DNA from: an uncultured Pseudomonadota bacterium | GTDB taxonomy: Bacteria > Pseudomonadota > Alphaproteobacteria > Rs-D84 | Reading direction: 5' to 3' | DNA length: 64,000 bases | Assembly (NCBI GenBank): GCA_902781465.1 | Contig: CACZJK010000004.1 | Span: forward strand, 1 to 64,000 | Part shown: positions 1 to 7,745 of the stretch, piece after piece | How positions within the stretch are numbered: the stretch's first letter is position 1 | How the letters are laid out: each line of letters begins with the position of its first letter | Made by a program: the position numbers and the translations under genes | The notes under the pieces: model-generated | Databases searched by the model: none | The model's input: the letters and a program-made list of their open reading frames with translations, nothing else | What the model was told of the DNA's origin: nothing

Positions 1-47
1 CTCAACCCCCCTCCGGCTGCGCCGCACTCCCCCACGGGGGGAGAACC
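1..47. repeat. GC-rich intergenic repeat (partial)
   Basis: A C/G-rich stretch with CCCCCCTCCGG on one side and CCCCCACGGGGGGAG on the other, separated by a small GGCTGCGCCGC palindrome. It contrasts sharply with the AT-rich surroundings. The same style of element, a CCCCTCC core paired with GGAGGGG, occurs again at 16217-16440, also directly upstream of a paralogous secreted-protein gene. It is cut by the window edge, so its full extent is unknown. Confidence 0.6.
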
Positions 48-72
48 TTCTCTCTGGAATAAGGAGATAGAT

Positions 73-660
73 ATGAAAAAAATTTTATTATTATCTTTAT
101 TATTTACCCAACCATCATTTGCAGAAATGATGTGTGATACGTGTGTCAGTAAATATTTTGCGGTGTATGAGGTAAATACATATACCTGTGCGCCTGGTTA
201 TTACCTGCCGGCGAATACAGACGGGTGCAGAGTTTGTGATGTGTTTGGTAAAACTTGTCCTGGCGGAACATATACTTTTAATGAAACAGATGCCCAAGGG
301 CTTGCCATTGGTTCTTATACCTGTGGCAGTGGATATTTTTTACCGGCTAATTCTGATACATGCAGTGCATGTCCAAATGGTTTTAGTTGTCCTGGTGGGA
401 CATTTGAATTTAATGTTGATAAATTTCAGGGTTTATCTTTTGAAAGTGTGCCGAATAATACAATGAACAATGTATGTGGTTCTAATTTTCCGCAAAAAAT
501 GTATGCAGTATATGAACCAAATACGATAACAATAAATTGGGACGATGGAACAAATACGGTACAGAATACCTGTACATACGGTGGCGCAATAACATTACCG
601 CCAACGCCAGTTCGTCCGGGATATGTGTTCGGGGGGTGGAGAATAAAGAACCAAAATTAA
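73..660 (+). CDS. Secreted Cys-rich protein with C-terminal InlB-type repeat
   Basis: This 195-residue protein starts with a short signal peptide (MKKILLLSLLFTQPSFA). Two Cys-rich modules of the type C-x-x-GYYLPAN...C-x-x-C...CPGG-x-[YF]-x-F follow, resembling TNFR/GCC2-GCC3-like cysteine repeats. It ends in an InlB B-repeat (Listeria-Bacteroides repeat) at about residues 150-192, with ITINWDDG, ITLPPTPVRPGY and VFGGW. A strong AAGGAG ribosome-binding site supports the start. It is a close paralogue of 16451-16894: the 5' end is almost base-identical, including the leader, so duplication was recent. The last 4 bp overlap the convergent aldolase gene. Surface or adhesion function is an inference; I know of no specific function. 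Confidence 0.85.
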   Translation: MKKILLLSLLFTQPSFAEMMCDTCVSKYFAVYEVNTYTCAPGYYLPANTDGCRVCDVFGKTCPGGTYTFNETDAQGLAIGSYTCGSGYFLPANSDTCSACPNGFSCPGGTFEFNVDKFQGLSFESVPNNTMNNVCGSNFPQKMYAVYEPNTITINWDDGTNTVQNTCTYGGAITLPPTPVRPGYVFGGWRIKNQN

Positions 661-1598
661 ATCTTGTATCCACTGCCCATAATATTTTGTATTTCGTCGA
701 TACAATTTTTTGTCATTTCTTCGCGGGCATTTTCCAGATATGTTCTTGGGTTAAATTCAGATGGGTCGTTTGTAAATGTTTTTCTGATTGCTGCGGTAAA
801 AGCGAATCGTGAATCTGATTCGACATTTACTTTTGCAATATGTAATTTAATTACGTGACGAATTTGTGCCGGTGCAATTCCGCGTGCATTTTTTATATCA
901 CCACCGTATTTATTTATTTGTTTAATATATTTTTGTGGAATATTAGATGCGCCATGTAAAACCAGTGGTGTATTTGGAATATTTTTCGCAATTTGTTCCA
1001 AAATATCAAAGCGCAGCGATTCGTTCGGACTTTTCCTTTTGTATGCACCATGCGAAGTTCCAATTGCGACGGCCAATGAATCTGTTTGTGTTTGTTTTAT
1101 AAATTCTTTTACAAGGGCAGGGTCAGTGTAAGAGTGAATATCAGATTTTGTATTTTCGTCTTCTATGCCGGCCAAGACGCCAAGTTCTGTTTCAAGTGAT
1201 ACATCGAATTTATGAACATAATCTGCGATACGGCGCGATTCGGAAATGTTTTTATCCAAAGGCAGTGCGCTGCCGTCAAACATAACCGATGAAAATCCTA
1301 AATCGGTTGCGCGTTTGCAAATTTCAAAACTGTGTCCGTGATCCAGATGCAATGCGACAGTTCCGCGTTTATATTGTGCGCCACGTATCAGCCCCATTAA
1401 AATATCGTCGCCCATATATTGCAGGGCACCTTCGGATACGGCCAATATAACCGGGCTTTGTGTGATTTGTGACGCGTTCAATATTGCGGTCAAAGTTTCC
1501 ATATTATAAAAATTAAAAGCCGGCACGGCATACCCATCACGCATTGCACGTTTAAGTAATGTTTTTGTGTTCGCCAATCCGTAATCAGAATAGTGCAT
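657..1598 (-). CDS. fba: Class II fructose-bisphosphate aldolase
   Basis: Catalyses reversible cleavage of fructose 1,6-bisphosphate to DHAP and glyceraldehyde 3-phosphate in glycolysis/gluconeogenesis (family knowledge). The 313-residue protein shows the class II zinc-site motifs in order: HLDHG near residue 85, LETELG near 136, IGTSHG with a metal His, and VLHGASN with the second C-terminal His. I chose the ATG at 1598 because AAAAGGGAACC lies just upstream; an in-frame ATG at 1625 lies before that site. Its 3' end overlaps the convergent secreted-protein gene by 4 bp, with no terminator between them. Pgk, another glycolytic enzyme, is at 49.4 kb. Confidence 0.93.
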   Translation of the reverse strand: MHYSDYGLANTKTLLKRAMRDGYAVPAFNFYNMETLTAILNASQITQSPVILAVSEGALQYMGDDILMGLIRGAQYKRGTVALHLDHGHSFEICKRATDLGFSSVMFDGSALPLDKNISESRRIADYVHKFDVSLETELGVLAGIEDENTKSDIHSYTDPALVKEFIKQTQTDSLAVAIGTSHGAYKRKSPNESLRFDILEQIAKNIPNTPLVLHGASNIPQKYIKQINKYGGDIKNARGIAPAQIRHVIKLHIAKVNVESDSRFAFTAAIRKTFTNDPSEFNPRTYLENAREEMTKNCIDEIQNIMGSGYKI

Positions 1599-1666
1599 TT
1601 TTGGTTCCCTTTTGTTTTTTATCATTATATCACAAAAAAGGATGTTTTTCGTGTTTTATTAAAACA

Positions 1667-1695
1667 TTGACAATGGGAATATTTGTGTCAAAATT
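1667..1695 (+). promoter_or_regulatory. Sigma70-type promoter for the lipoprotein gene
   Basis: TTGACA at 1667-1672, a 17-bp spacer and CAAAAT at 1690-1695, about 50 bp upstream of the lipoprotein start. Confidence 0.5.
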
Positions 1696-1747
1696 TAATT
1701 AACGAATCGGGTGTTTGAGAGAAAATTTTTAAACAAGGGAAAACAAA

Positions 1748-2098
1748 ATGAAAAAAGTTATTTTGTCTTTATTAGGATTTACTTTAATCGCGGGCTGTTC
1801 TGGCTATGATTATTATAAAACAAATGTTCGCTATCGCCAAGATGGTGATAATTGTATTTATTATTACAATGAAAAAGGCAAACAGTTTAACGATGAAATT
1901 CGCTCTTTGAAAGACGCCAAGAAAGTCGTTTATAAAAATGTAAAATGTGAAGATTTGTATTTGAACGATACTTATGGCTATTCGCAAAGAAACGACAGAA
2001 AGGCAATTATTCCTGCGGCTGTCGAAGAAAAAACACCTTGTGCGAAAAAACAGGTTTTAAGAAAAAGATATGTAATAGTTCCTTCCTATGCCGGATAA
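1748..2098 (+). CDS. Small predicted lipoprotein
   Basis: A 116-residue protein with a lipobox, LIAGC, at residues 13-17 after a short hydrophobic stretch, so it is probably lipidated and envelope-anchored. The mature part is rich in Tyr, Lys and Asp (YDYYKTN, CIYYYNEKGK) and holds three further Cys residues. No family was recognised. It is a single-gene unit with its own promoter upstream and a strong terminator downstream. ATG is preceded by AAGGGAAAAC. Confidence 0.8.
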   Translation: MKKVILSLLGFTLIAGCSGYDYYKTNVRYRQDGDNCIYYYNEKGKQFNDEIRSLKDAKKVVYKNVKCEDLYLNDTYGYSQRNDRKAIIPAAVEEKTPCAKKQVLRKRYVIVPSYAG

Positions 2099-2113
2099 TT
2101 TATTCGGTTGATG

Positions 2114-2148
2114 AAAAAAGAGTGTCATTGAAAAATGACACTTTTTTA
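2114..2148 (+). terminator. Rho-independent terminator
   Basis: Nine-bp stem AGTGTCATT/AATGACACT with a GAAA loop, followed by TTTTTTATTT; ends the lipoprotein transcript. Confidence 0.88.
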
Positions 2149-2169
2149 TTTGTTTATGTGCTTTTTTTA

Positions 2170-2178
2170 TGATAAAAT
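2170..2178 (+). promoter_or_regulatory. Extended -10 promoter element (TGATAAAAT)
   Basis: TGATAAAAT lies 24 bp upstream of the pilin-like gene start and just before its AAGGAG site. The same element recurs before 39125 and 55373, and a TGATATAAT version precedes 43114 and 60637. Confidence 0.55.
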
Positions 2179-2202
2179 AGTACGAAAGAAAGGAGTTTTT
2201 AT

Positions 2203-2559
2203 ATGAAAAAGATTATGAATAAAATCAATTTTGCAATTATTGGTTTGATGGTATCTGTTCCATCTTTTGCTGCACCAGCTGCTGGTAATAATGGTATGTG
2301 TGAAGCGTTGCAACAATTACATGGTGTGTTTAATTTATTGCGAACAATGGCCTTTATCGGTTCTGCATTTTATATCGCAGGTTGGGCATGGAAATATATT
2401 TCCGATGGTAAGGCAGAAATGAAAGATATCAAAGAAAAAGGTCAAGGTTTGTTGGTAGGGTTCAGTTTATTGTTCCTTATTGGTGTAATATTATCGTTCA
2501 TTATGTCTGCAACAGGTGCCAAATTCGTTGGTTGTACAGACGTTATCAAAAATTGGTAA
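2203..2559 (+). CDS. VirB2/TrbC-like small pilin-type membrane protein
   Basis: The 118-residue protein has a signal peptide ending near VPSFAAPA, a short mature N-terminus (NNGMCEALQQLHG), a first hydrophobic segment (about 46-64), a charged cytoplasmic-type loop (SDGKAEMKDIKEKGQG) and a second hydrophobic segment (about 82-105). Two helices joined by a short basic/acidic loop after a cleavable leader is the layout of TrbC/VirB2 pilins of type IV secretion. Two Cys residues, one at each end of the mature part, could form a disulphide. No other secretion gene lies nearby, so a link to a T4SS is inference. The start is fixed by AAAGGAG 7 nt upstream. Confidence 0.55.
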   Translation: MKKIMNKINFAIIGLMVSVPSFAAPAAGNNGMCEALQQLHGVFNLLRTMAFIGSAFYIAGWAWKYISDGKAEMKDIKEKGQGLLVGFSLLFLIGVILSFIMSATGAKFVGCTDVIKNW

Positions 2560-2579
2560 TCTAAAAAAAACAGTAAAAA

Positions 2580-2610
2580 TAAAAAACGCCCGTTTGGGCG
2601 TTTTTTATTA
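2580..2610. terminator. Bidirectional terminator
   Basis: AAAAAACGCCC/GGGCGTTTTTT hairpin with a short GTTT-type loop between the convergent pilin-like gene and the 306-residue gene; it has a T-run in both directions. Confidence 0.85.
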
Positions 2611-3528
2611 TCTTTGTTGTAAAGATATTTCGTAATTAGATTTCCATAATTTTTCGCGGGCCCTGCGAATTTTTTCAATTGTTCGATATGTATTATGATC
2701 TGTCAATTGGGCTTCTGGGGTCGAACCGTATCTGAAGAAGTGTGCGCGAGCAATTGAAGCTTTTGTTGCTGCGAAATCTCTTACTTCATCAATGGTGTAA
2801 TATGTTTGGTTAGAAAATTTAAAGGCGATTTCTTGCAACATTGAATTTATGAAAATCAATGTTTGTGGTTTCATATAATCAATAGGTGATGCTTTAATAT
2901 TATATCTGTCGCGTAAGTCGTCCATGGATTTTACATTATATAAAACGTTCCAAGTGTGTGCCCATATTTCTGAAAATGAAGTTTTTCTTGCACCACGTGC
3001 GCGATTGATTATCGCGGACAATAAATTGCTGGTATGGGCGATTTGATCGCGTATGTATTCAAAGTGTAAATCCTGTGCCGCAACAATCATTGCTTCTGGG
3101 GTGGCGTCTGGGTATAAAAAGTATGCTTGTTGTAATTTACCACCGGATTGTTGTCTTAACAAATGTTCGCAAGCGATATTTGTAAGATATTGATTGGTAC
3201 CATTTCGAACTGTCTTAATTTGTTGTGTGTCCGGTTGATATATATTGTATGTTTCTTTGATGTTCAAGATATGTATAGGTTCTTGTTCCAGTGCGTAAAA
3301 TTCTGGGATTTTATCTTTGATTGTGGTCATCAGTTCGTTTGCTTTTGGTGCCGAAACAGGTTTGGTTATGTCAAACAATTCTGGATAGGTCAGGGCCAAT
3401 TCAGATAATTTCCAGAAATAAGGCATTTGTTGGTTTTCTTCGAACAAACTTGGTACCTGTTGATGACGGCGTGCGTCCAGTGTTTGTTTAACCAATTCTG
3501 CGCTGGTTGGGATGATTTTTGTCGTCAT
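2608..3528 (-). CDS. Protein of unknown function, partner of the upstream RHH gene
   Basis: The 306-residue cytosolic protein has no signal peptide or membrane segment. The segment at about residues 110-145 (QYLTNIACEHLLRQ...KLQQAYF) loosely recalls the RYACYLI...QTYF pattern of DinD/RhuM-type proteins, but this resemblance is weak. The C-terminus is basic (KIRRAREKLWKSN). The start lies 2 nt after the stop of the small RHH gene, so the two are an operon, with the ribosome-binding site (AAAAGGAT) inside the RHH gene end. An antitoxin-like regulator followed by a larger unknown protein suggests a toxin-antitoxin or regulatory pair; this is inference. Confidence 0.7.
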   Translation of the reverse strand: MTTKIIPTSAELVKQTLDARRHQQVPSLFEENQQMPYFWKLSELALTYPELFDITKPVSAPKANELMTTIKDKIPEFYALEQEPIHILNIKETYNIYQPDTQQIKTVRNGTNQYLTNIACEHLLRQQSGGKLQQAYFLYPDATPEAMIVAAQDLHFEYIRDQIAHTSNLLSAIINRARGARKTSFSEIWAHTWNVLYNVKSMDDLRDRYNIKASPIDYMKPQTLIFINSMLQEIAFKFSNQTYYTIDEVRDFAATKASIARAHFFRYGSTPEAQLTDHNTYRTIEKIRRAREKLWKSNYEISLQQR

Positions 3529-3530
3529 AT

Positions 3531-3761
3531 TTAATCCTTTTTAGAATCGTCGATATTTGCCAATGAGAATAATACAGATGATATCAAAGATTGATAGGGT
3601 ACGTGTTGGGCATCTGCTAATTCTTTGATTTTTTCCAATATTTGATGTGGAATTCGCATATTTATTACACAGTCTGATTTGTTAAAAGCGCGAAAGGCCG
3701 CGTATTCTTTTAACAAAGATTCGATGTTCATTACGAATAATTGTTGCATTACGTTCGGCAT
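3531..3761 (-). CDS. Ribbon-helix-helix (CopG/BrnA-like) antitoxin-type regulator
   Basis: A 76-residue protein whose residues about 30-68 read VINMRIPHQILEKIKELADA followed by HVPYQSLISSVL. This is the beta strand plus two helices typical of RHH DNA-binding antitoxins ('...pYQsLI...'). AGGAG lies 7 nt upstream of the ATG. It is the first gene of a two-gene operon with the 306-residue gene. The promoter carries two direct copies of a 9-bp motif overlapping -35, as expected for autoregulation by an RHH dimer. Family assignment is from motif pattern only. Confidence 0.7.
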   Translation of the reverse strand: MPNVMQQLFVMNIESLLKEYAAFRAFNKSDCVINMRIPHQILEKIKELADAQHVPYQSLISSVLFSLANIDDSKKD

Positions 3762-3794
3762 AGACTAACTCCTATACATCGGTGATTACAACTG

Positions 3795-3831
3795 ACTATA
3801 TCATTGTATTTACATTTGTCAATACATTTGT
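3795..3831 (-). promoter_or_regulatory. Promoter with candidate RHH operator
   Basis: On the minus strand TTGACA (3822-3817), a 16-bp spacer and TATAGT (3800-3795) drive the RHH operon. Two direct copies of ACAAATGTA (3811-3819 and 3823-3831, 12 bp apart) overlap and flank the -35 box, a typical position for an autoregulatory operator. Confidence 0.6.
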
Positions 3832-3955
3832 GTATATATCTGTAATGGCGGAAGTGTGGGCTTTTGTGTTGTTGGATGTGTTGTTTTTAATGCTTTGATT
3901 TTTTATATAAATGTGTGCTAGAATCCAAATCGTATTAAAAAGGAAAGGATGTTTT

Positions 3956-5278
3956 ATGCGTAAATTATTATCTGTGTTGATGGCTGTTGTGTCTGTATTG
4001 TTTGTTTCGGGTGCCCGGGCTGAATTGCATGTTGATATTGTTGCTGGCGGAACTGACCCAATTTCAATAGCGGTTCAAAAATTTGAAACCATTGGCAAAG
4101 TATCAAGTTCTGATGCAAAGATGTTAAGACAGGTTGTCGAAGATGATTTGAAACGCACAGGACTTTTCAGAATAGTAAGTCATGACGCATTGCCTGAATT
4201 TGTAAAAATGAACGAAATGCCAAATTTCAAAAGTTGGCAGGCTGTTAAAGCACAGGCCCTTGTCCAGGCAAGTATAAAACCAGAAGGTAAAGATAATTAT
4301 AAATTGGAATTTTATCTTTGGGATATAAATGGTAATGAACAAATAGAGGCCCAAAGTTTGATTGCTTCTAAAAAATCAGTTCGCCGTTTGGCGCATATTA
4401 TGGCTGATGCTATTTATGAAAGATTGACGGGTGAAGTCGGATATTTTGATACTCAAATCGTATTTATCGCTGAAACAGGACCTGTTGATAATCGTGTTAA
4501 ACGTATGGCAATTATGGATCAAGATGGGTACGGAATGCGTTTCTTGTCAGATAAAAAGACTTTTGTTATGTCACCACATTTTTCGCCTAATATGTCCAGT
4601 GTGGTATTTTTGTCTTATCGTAATGATGATCCTATGGTTTGGGTTCTTGATTTAGAAACAGGTGATCAAACTAAATTAGGAAATTTTGGAGGTATGAGTT
4701 TTGCACCACGTTTTTCGCCGGACGGAAATCGTGTCGCGTTGTCTTTGGTTAAAAATGGTATTACTAATATATATGAATATAATATTGAAAATAAATCTTT
4801 GAAACAATTAACATTTGGCAAACATATTGATACCAGCCCTTCCTATTCGCCAGATGGTCGTTATATGGCGTTTAATTCTGATTCTTCTGGTTCTCAACAG
4901 ATACATGTTTTGGATTTGAATACTGGTAAGCAAAAGCGTATAACTTTCGGGGCAGGGCGTTATGCTACACCGGCTTGGTCGCCTGATGGGAATTATATCG
5001 CATTTACTAAAATCGCAGATAATACATTTTATATTGGTATTATGAATCCAGAAGGCAGACACGAAAAAATCTTGGCGGGTGGCTGGTATATGGAAGCGCC
5101 GTCTTGGGCGCCTGGTTCCCGTCGTGTCGTCTATTATGAAACAGAACGTGCGGCTGATGGTGAAGAACGTATAAGCCATATTCGCAGCGTAGATATAACC
5201 GGCCAAAACCTTTATGACATTGAATTAAAAGATGGAATAAATGGTGTTGAACCAACTTGGTCACCAAAATTACCATAA
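3956..5278 (+). CDS. tolB: Tol-Pal system beta-propeller protein TolB
   Basis: Periplasmic component of the Tol-Pal complex that keeps the outer membrane invaginated during division (family knowledge). The 440-residue protein has a signal peptide ending near VSGARA, an N-terminal domain (residues about 25-160) and a C-terminal six-bladed propeller with repeated F/Y-SPDG motifs (PRFSPDGNRVA, PSYSPDGRYMA, PAWSPDGNYIA). The start at 3956 has AAAGGAAAGGAT upstream; the ATG at 3911 lacks a site and would precede the signal peptide. No tolQRA or pal is adjacent. The stop overlaps the ATG of the nuclease gene (TAATG). Confidence 0.95.
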   Translation: MRKLLSVLMAVVSVLFVSGARAELHVDIVAGGTDPISIAVQKFETIGKVSSSDAKMLRQVVEDDLKRTGLFRIVSHDALPEFVKMNEMPNFKSWQAVKAQALVQASIKPEGKDNYKLEFYLWDINGNEQIEAQSLIASKKSVRRLAHIMADAIYERLTGEVGYFDTQIVFIAETGPVDNRVKRMAIMDQDGYGMRFLSDKKTFVMSPHFSPNMSSVVFLSYRNDDPMVWVLDLETGDQTKLGNFGGMSFAPRFSPDGNRVALSLVKNGITNIYEYNIENKSLKQLTFGKHIDTSPSYSPDGRYMAFNSDSSGSQQIHVLDLNTGKQKRITFGAGRYATPAWSPDGNYIAFTKIADNTFYIGIMNPEGRHEKILAGGWYMEAPSWAPGSRRVVYYETERAADGEERISHIRSVDITGQNLYDIELKDGINGVEPTWSPKLP

Positions 5279-5691
5279 TGAAAAGAGTTGTTTCTGTTAT
5301 TTGTCTTGGTTTGTGGTGTCAATATTGTTTGGCGACACCTGTGCGTGTTGCGTATATCATAGATGGTGATACTTTTGTTGGTGATGTTCTGTTAAATGAT
5401 AAAACAGAAATAAAGTCGGTAAAAGTTCGCCTGCGTAATGTTGATACACCAGAGATACATGGTAATTGTGAATCAGAGATAAAGCGTGCAGAATATGCCA
5501 AACAAAGGTTGGGTGAATTGATTCCTGTGGGTTCGACGGTTGAAATAAAAAACGTTAAAAACGATAAATATGTTGGTCGTGTTGATGCCAATGTTTATGA
5601 TGCTGCGAATCGCGATATAGGTTCTGTCTTGGTAAAAGAAAAAATAGGCCGTTCTTATTCCGGGGAAAAGCGTAAATCGTGGTGTGATTAA
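5278..5691 (+). CDS. Secreted staphylococcal-nuclease-like (SNase) protein
   Basis: The 137-residue protein has a signal peptide (to about residue 20) followed by one SNase/thermonuclease OB-fold. Visible motifs are IIDGDTF (metal Asp), VRLRNVDTPEI (catalytic Arg, Asp and Glu), EYAKQRLGELI and YVGRVDANVY (second catalytic Arg position). All key nuclease residues seem present, so it is likely an active periplasmic or secreted Ca-dependent nuclease. Translation is probably coupled to tolB through the TAATG overlap. The 3' end overlaps plsC by 4 bp (convergent). Confidence 0.88.
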   Translation: MKRVVSVICLGLWCQYCLATPVRVAYIIDGDTFVGDVLLNDKTEIKSVKVRLRNVDTPEIHGNCESEIKRAEYAKQRLGELIPVGSTVEIKNVKNDKYVGRVDANVYDAANRDIGSVLVKEKIGRSYSGEKRKSWCD

Positions 5692-6395
5692 GCACTGTGG
5701 CGGTTTATTGCTTCACTTATTTCTTCTAAATTGGCGGTTGAAGGCAATTCATTTTCAAAATATATGTGTGTTGTCCCTGGTTTGATTTTACCGCGTTTTG
5801 GCCAATATAAACCTGTATCAACCCCAACAGGAGTGATAGGTAATTTCAAATTTGATGCCAAAAACAGCAAACCGCGCTTTAATGGAATACGATGATTAGG
5901 TAATACGCGTGTTCCTTCTGGGAATATAATTAGTGTCATTCCTTTCATAATGCTTTTTGTCACTTTATTTGCCAAAGTATTCATATTTGTTGCGCCACGT
6001 GCGCGATTGACACCTATTAAACCAATTCTCCAAAAAGCCCAGCCGTAAATTGGAATCCATAATAATTCACGCTTCATTATAAAAAAGTAATTTGGAACAT
6101 GTTTTACCAATATAGCAACCTCTAACATCGACATATGTTTAGAAGCGATTATTGAACGACCGTCCAGTCTTTGATTTATATTATGTTTAAAAGGAATTCC
6201 GTCTTCGTTATTTGATGGATAATGAATCTGATATTTTATGCCGGCAATAAATCGTGTCAAAAATAATACACCCTTGGCATCAATCAATATTATTTTTCGT
6301 TCCAATTTTTCAGAAATCAGTCCAACCAAAAGAAACGGTGAACAAGCCAAAAACCATAAAAAAATAGATGTTTTGAATATTAATGTACATAACAT
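5688..6395 (-). CDS. plsC: 1-acyl-sn-glycerol-3-phosphate acyltransferase
   Basis: Acylates lysophosphatidic acid to phosphatidic acid at the inner membrane (family knowledge). The 235-residue protein has an N-terminal hydrophobic segment (residues 5-28), block I KHMSMLE near residue 87, block III FPEGTR near 160, and block IV LPITPVGV. The usual H-x4-D catalytic pair reads H-x4-E here, a conservative but unusual change. It is the last gene of a minus-strand run VTT-ftsE-ftsX-DUF218-plsC, starting 1 nt after the DUF218 stop, with AAAGGAAAG as ribosome-binding site. Confidence 0.87.
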   Translation of the reverse strand: MLCTLIFKTSIFLWFLACSPFLLVGLISEKLERKIILIDAKGVLFLTRFIAGIKYQIHYPSNNEDGIPFKHNINQRLDGRSIIASKHMSMLEVAILVKHVPNYFFIMKRELLWIPIYGWAFWRIGLIGVNRARGATNMNTLANKVTKSIMKGMTLIIFPEGTRVLPNHRIPLKRGLLFLASNLKLPITPVGVDTGLYWPKRGKIKPGTTHIYFENELPSTANLEEISEAINRHSA

Positions 6396-6396
6396 T

Positions 6397-6906
6397 TTAA
6401 CTTTCCTTTATTCCAAACAGTGTGACGATGTATTTTATGTATTCTATGGTCCATCTTTTTACGCGTGATGGTGTCGGCATGCCTGTTAAAGAGGCGGGAC
6501 ATGCGATTATATCTGTATCTGGTAAAGTGCCACGTAATAAATACAATGCACGATTCATATGATCTTCGGTTGTGACTATGACAATACGTTCTAAATCTTG
6601 TTCGTTGACAATTTTCTTGATTGCTAATGCGTTTTGATATGTTGATTTAGATTTAGATTCGATATTTACATGCGCATGATTTGGTATAGATGTTATTGTG
6701 CCAGCGCCTATTATAAAAAGGTTGCCATAACGCAAAGAATCCAGTTTGTTTAATGCGTATGGAATGCGGCGGACATCGCCGGTCAGTACAAATATAGTAT
6801 CGTTTTCGTTTAACAGTTCACATCTTGGTGGGGTCATAGATTTGAACATTATTCCACCAAATACAAAACAAAAAATTAACACCAAAGATGCAGGAATATA
6901 TTTCAT
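6397..6906 (-). CDS. DUF218 (YdcF/SanA/ElyC-like) envelope protein
   Basis: A 169-residue protein with one N-terminal transmembrane segment (about 5-22) and a DUF218 fold. Motifs are TIFVLTGDVRRI, then STYQNALAIKKIV and VIVTTEDHMNRALYLLR, the usual 'vlTg...sT.eNa...vTs..HmpRa' series. Relatives (SanA, ElyC) act in peptidoglycan precursor or envelope maintenance. ATG (6906) overlaps the ftsX stop as TGATG, so it is translationally coupled; a TTG one codon earlier is less likely. Position between ftsX and plsC supports an envelope role. Confidence 0.8.
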   Translation of the reverse strand: MKYIPASLVLIFCFVFGGIMFKSMTPPRCELLNENDTIFVLTGDVRRIPYALNKLDSLRYGNLFIIGAGTITSIPNHAHVNIESKSKSTYQNALAIKKIVNEQDLERIVIVTTEDHMNRALYLLRGTLPDTDIIACPASLTGMPTPSRVKRWTIEYIKYIVTLFGIKES

Positions 6907-7745
6907 CAATTTTCAGATAATATTTTAAATGTTGTCTTTTTAGTTATGTAAACAGAAAATATCACAATGATAATTGGTAATAATGCCAAAACCAACCAAC
7001 CAGTTGTTGATAAAGATAAGGTGGACATTAAACCAACGCGGGCAGATTGTGCCGTAGATAAAATCATTAAAATAATTGGCAATGCGCACACAAAACCAAC
7101 AAGGCACGCAACAGAACTTATTTTTGCAACAATGATCTGCATTTGTCGTGCAATAAAATTATCAGAAGCCCCGACTTGATTCAAAATTTCCAATTCGTGT
7201 TTATGCAACATGGCAATATTGCGTGATATATATGATATACACACCCCGATAGATGTAAGCATCAGTATCAAGATCAATGTTGTTATAGATACCAATTTCC
7301 ATCCGGCAGATATAGAGGTCTTTAACGCGGATGTGTGCGTCAAGAATTTTGCGCGCGCCCCTATCTTTTCACGAATAAATTTCATATCGCCAGATTTCTT
7401 TAATTTTATTTCATACATTACTGGCAAATAATTGTTCACTTTTGCACCACTGGAAATCCAAGGTTGCAACATACGCTCCATTTCTGGTTTGGAAATTTCC
7501 TGAATATTAGAAAACTTATTGGAATTTTCTTCAAATACTTTTTTTACATAATTTGTATTATCTGGATTAGTAATTTGTACCGTTGCATATTTATCCCATT
7601 GATTGTTCCAGCGAATAACACCGCCCCCCACAGCCAATGCGATACCCAAAGCCAATACGGATAAAAATGTCAAAACCGATATGACAACTGTCATAAATAT
7701 AGACTGTTCTTTGACCAATGAAAATACAAGTTTTGTTTTTTTCAT
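6906..7745 (-). CDS. ftsX: Cell division ABC-type protein FtsX
   Basis: The 279-residue membrane protein has an N-terminal transmembrane segment (about 18-45), an extracytoplasmic domain (about 50-150) and three C-terminal transmembrane segments with the MacB/FtsX signature region ISYISRNIAMLHKHELEILNQVGASDNFI. FtsX forms with FtsE the complex that controls septal peptidoglycan hydrolysis by activating EnvC or other hydrolase regulators; an EnvC-like gene is present at 61.6-62.7 kb. The start overlaps the ftsE stop (TAATG). Confidence 0.9.
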   Translation of the reverse strand: MKKTKLVFSLVKEQSIFMTVVISVLTFLSVLALGIALAVGGGVIRWNNQWDKYATVQITNPDNTNYVKKVFEENSNKFSNIQEISKPEMERMLQPWISSGAKVNNYLPVMYEIKLKKSGDMKFIREKIGARAKFLTHTSALKTSISAGWKLVSITTLILILMLTSIGVCISYISRNIAMLHKHELEILNQVGASDNFIARQMQIIVAKISSVACLVGFVCALPIILMILSTAQSARVGLMSTLSLSTTGWLVLALLPIIIVIFSVYITKKTTFKILSEN

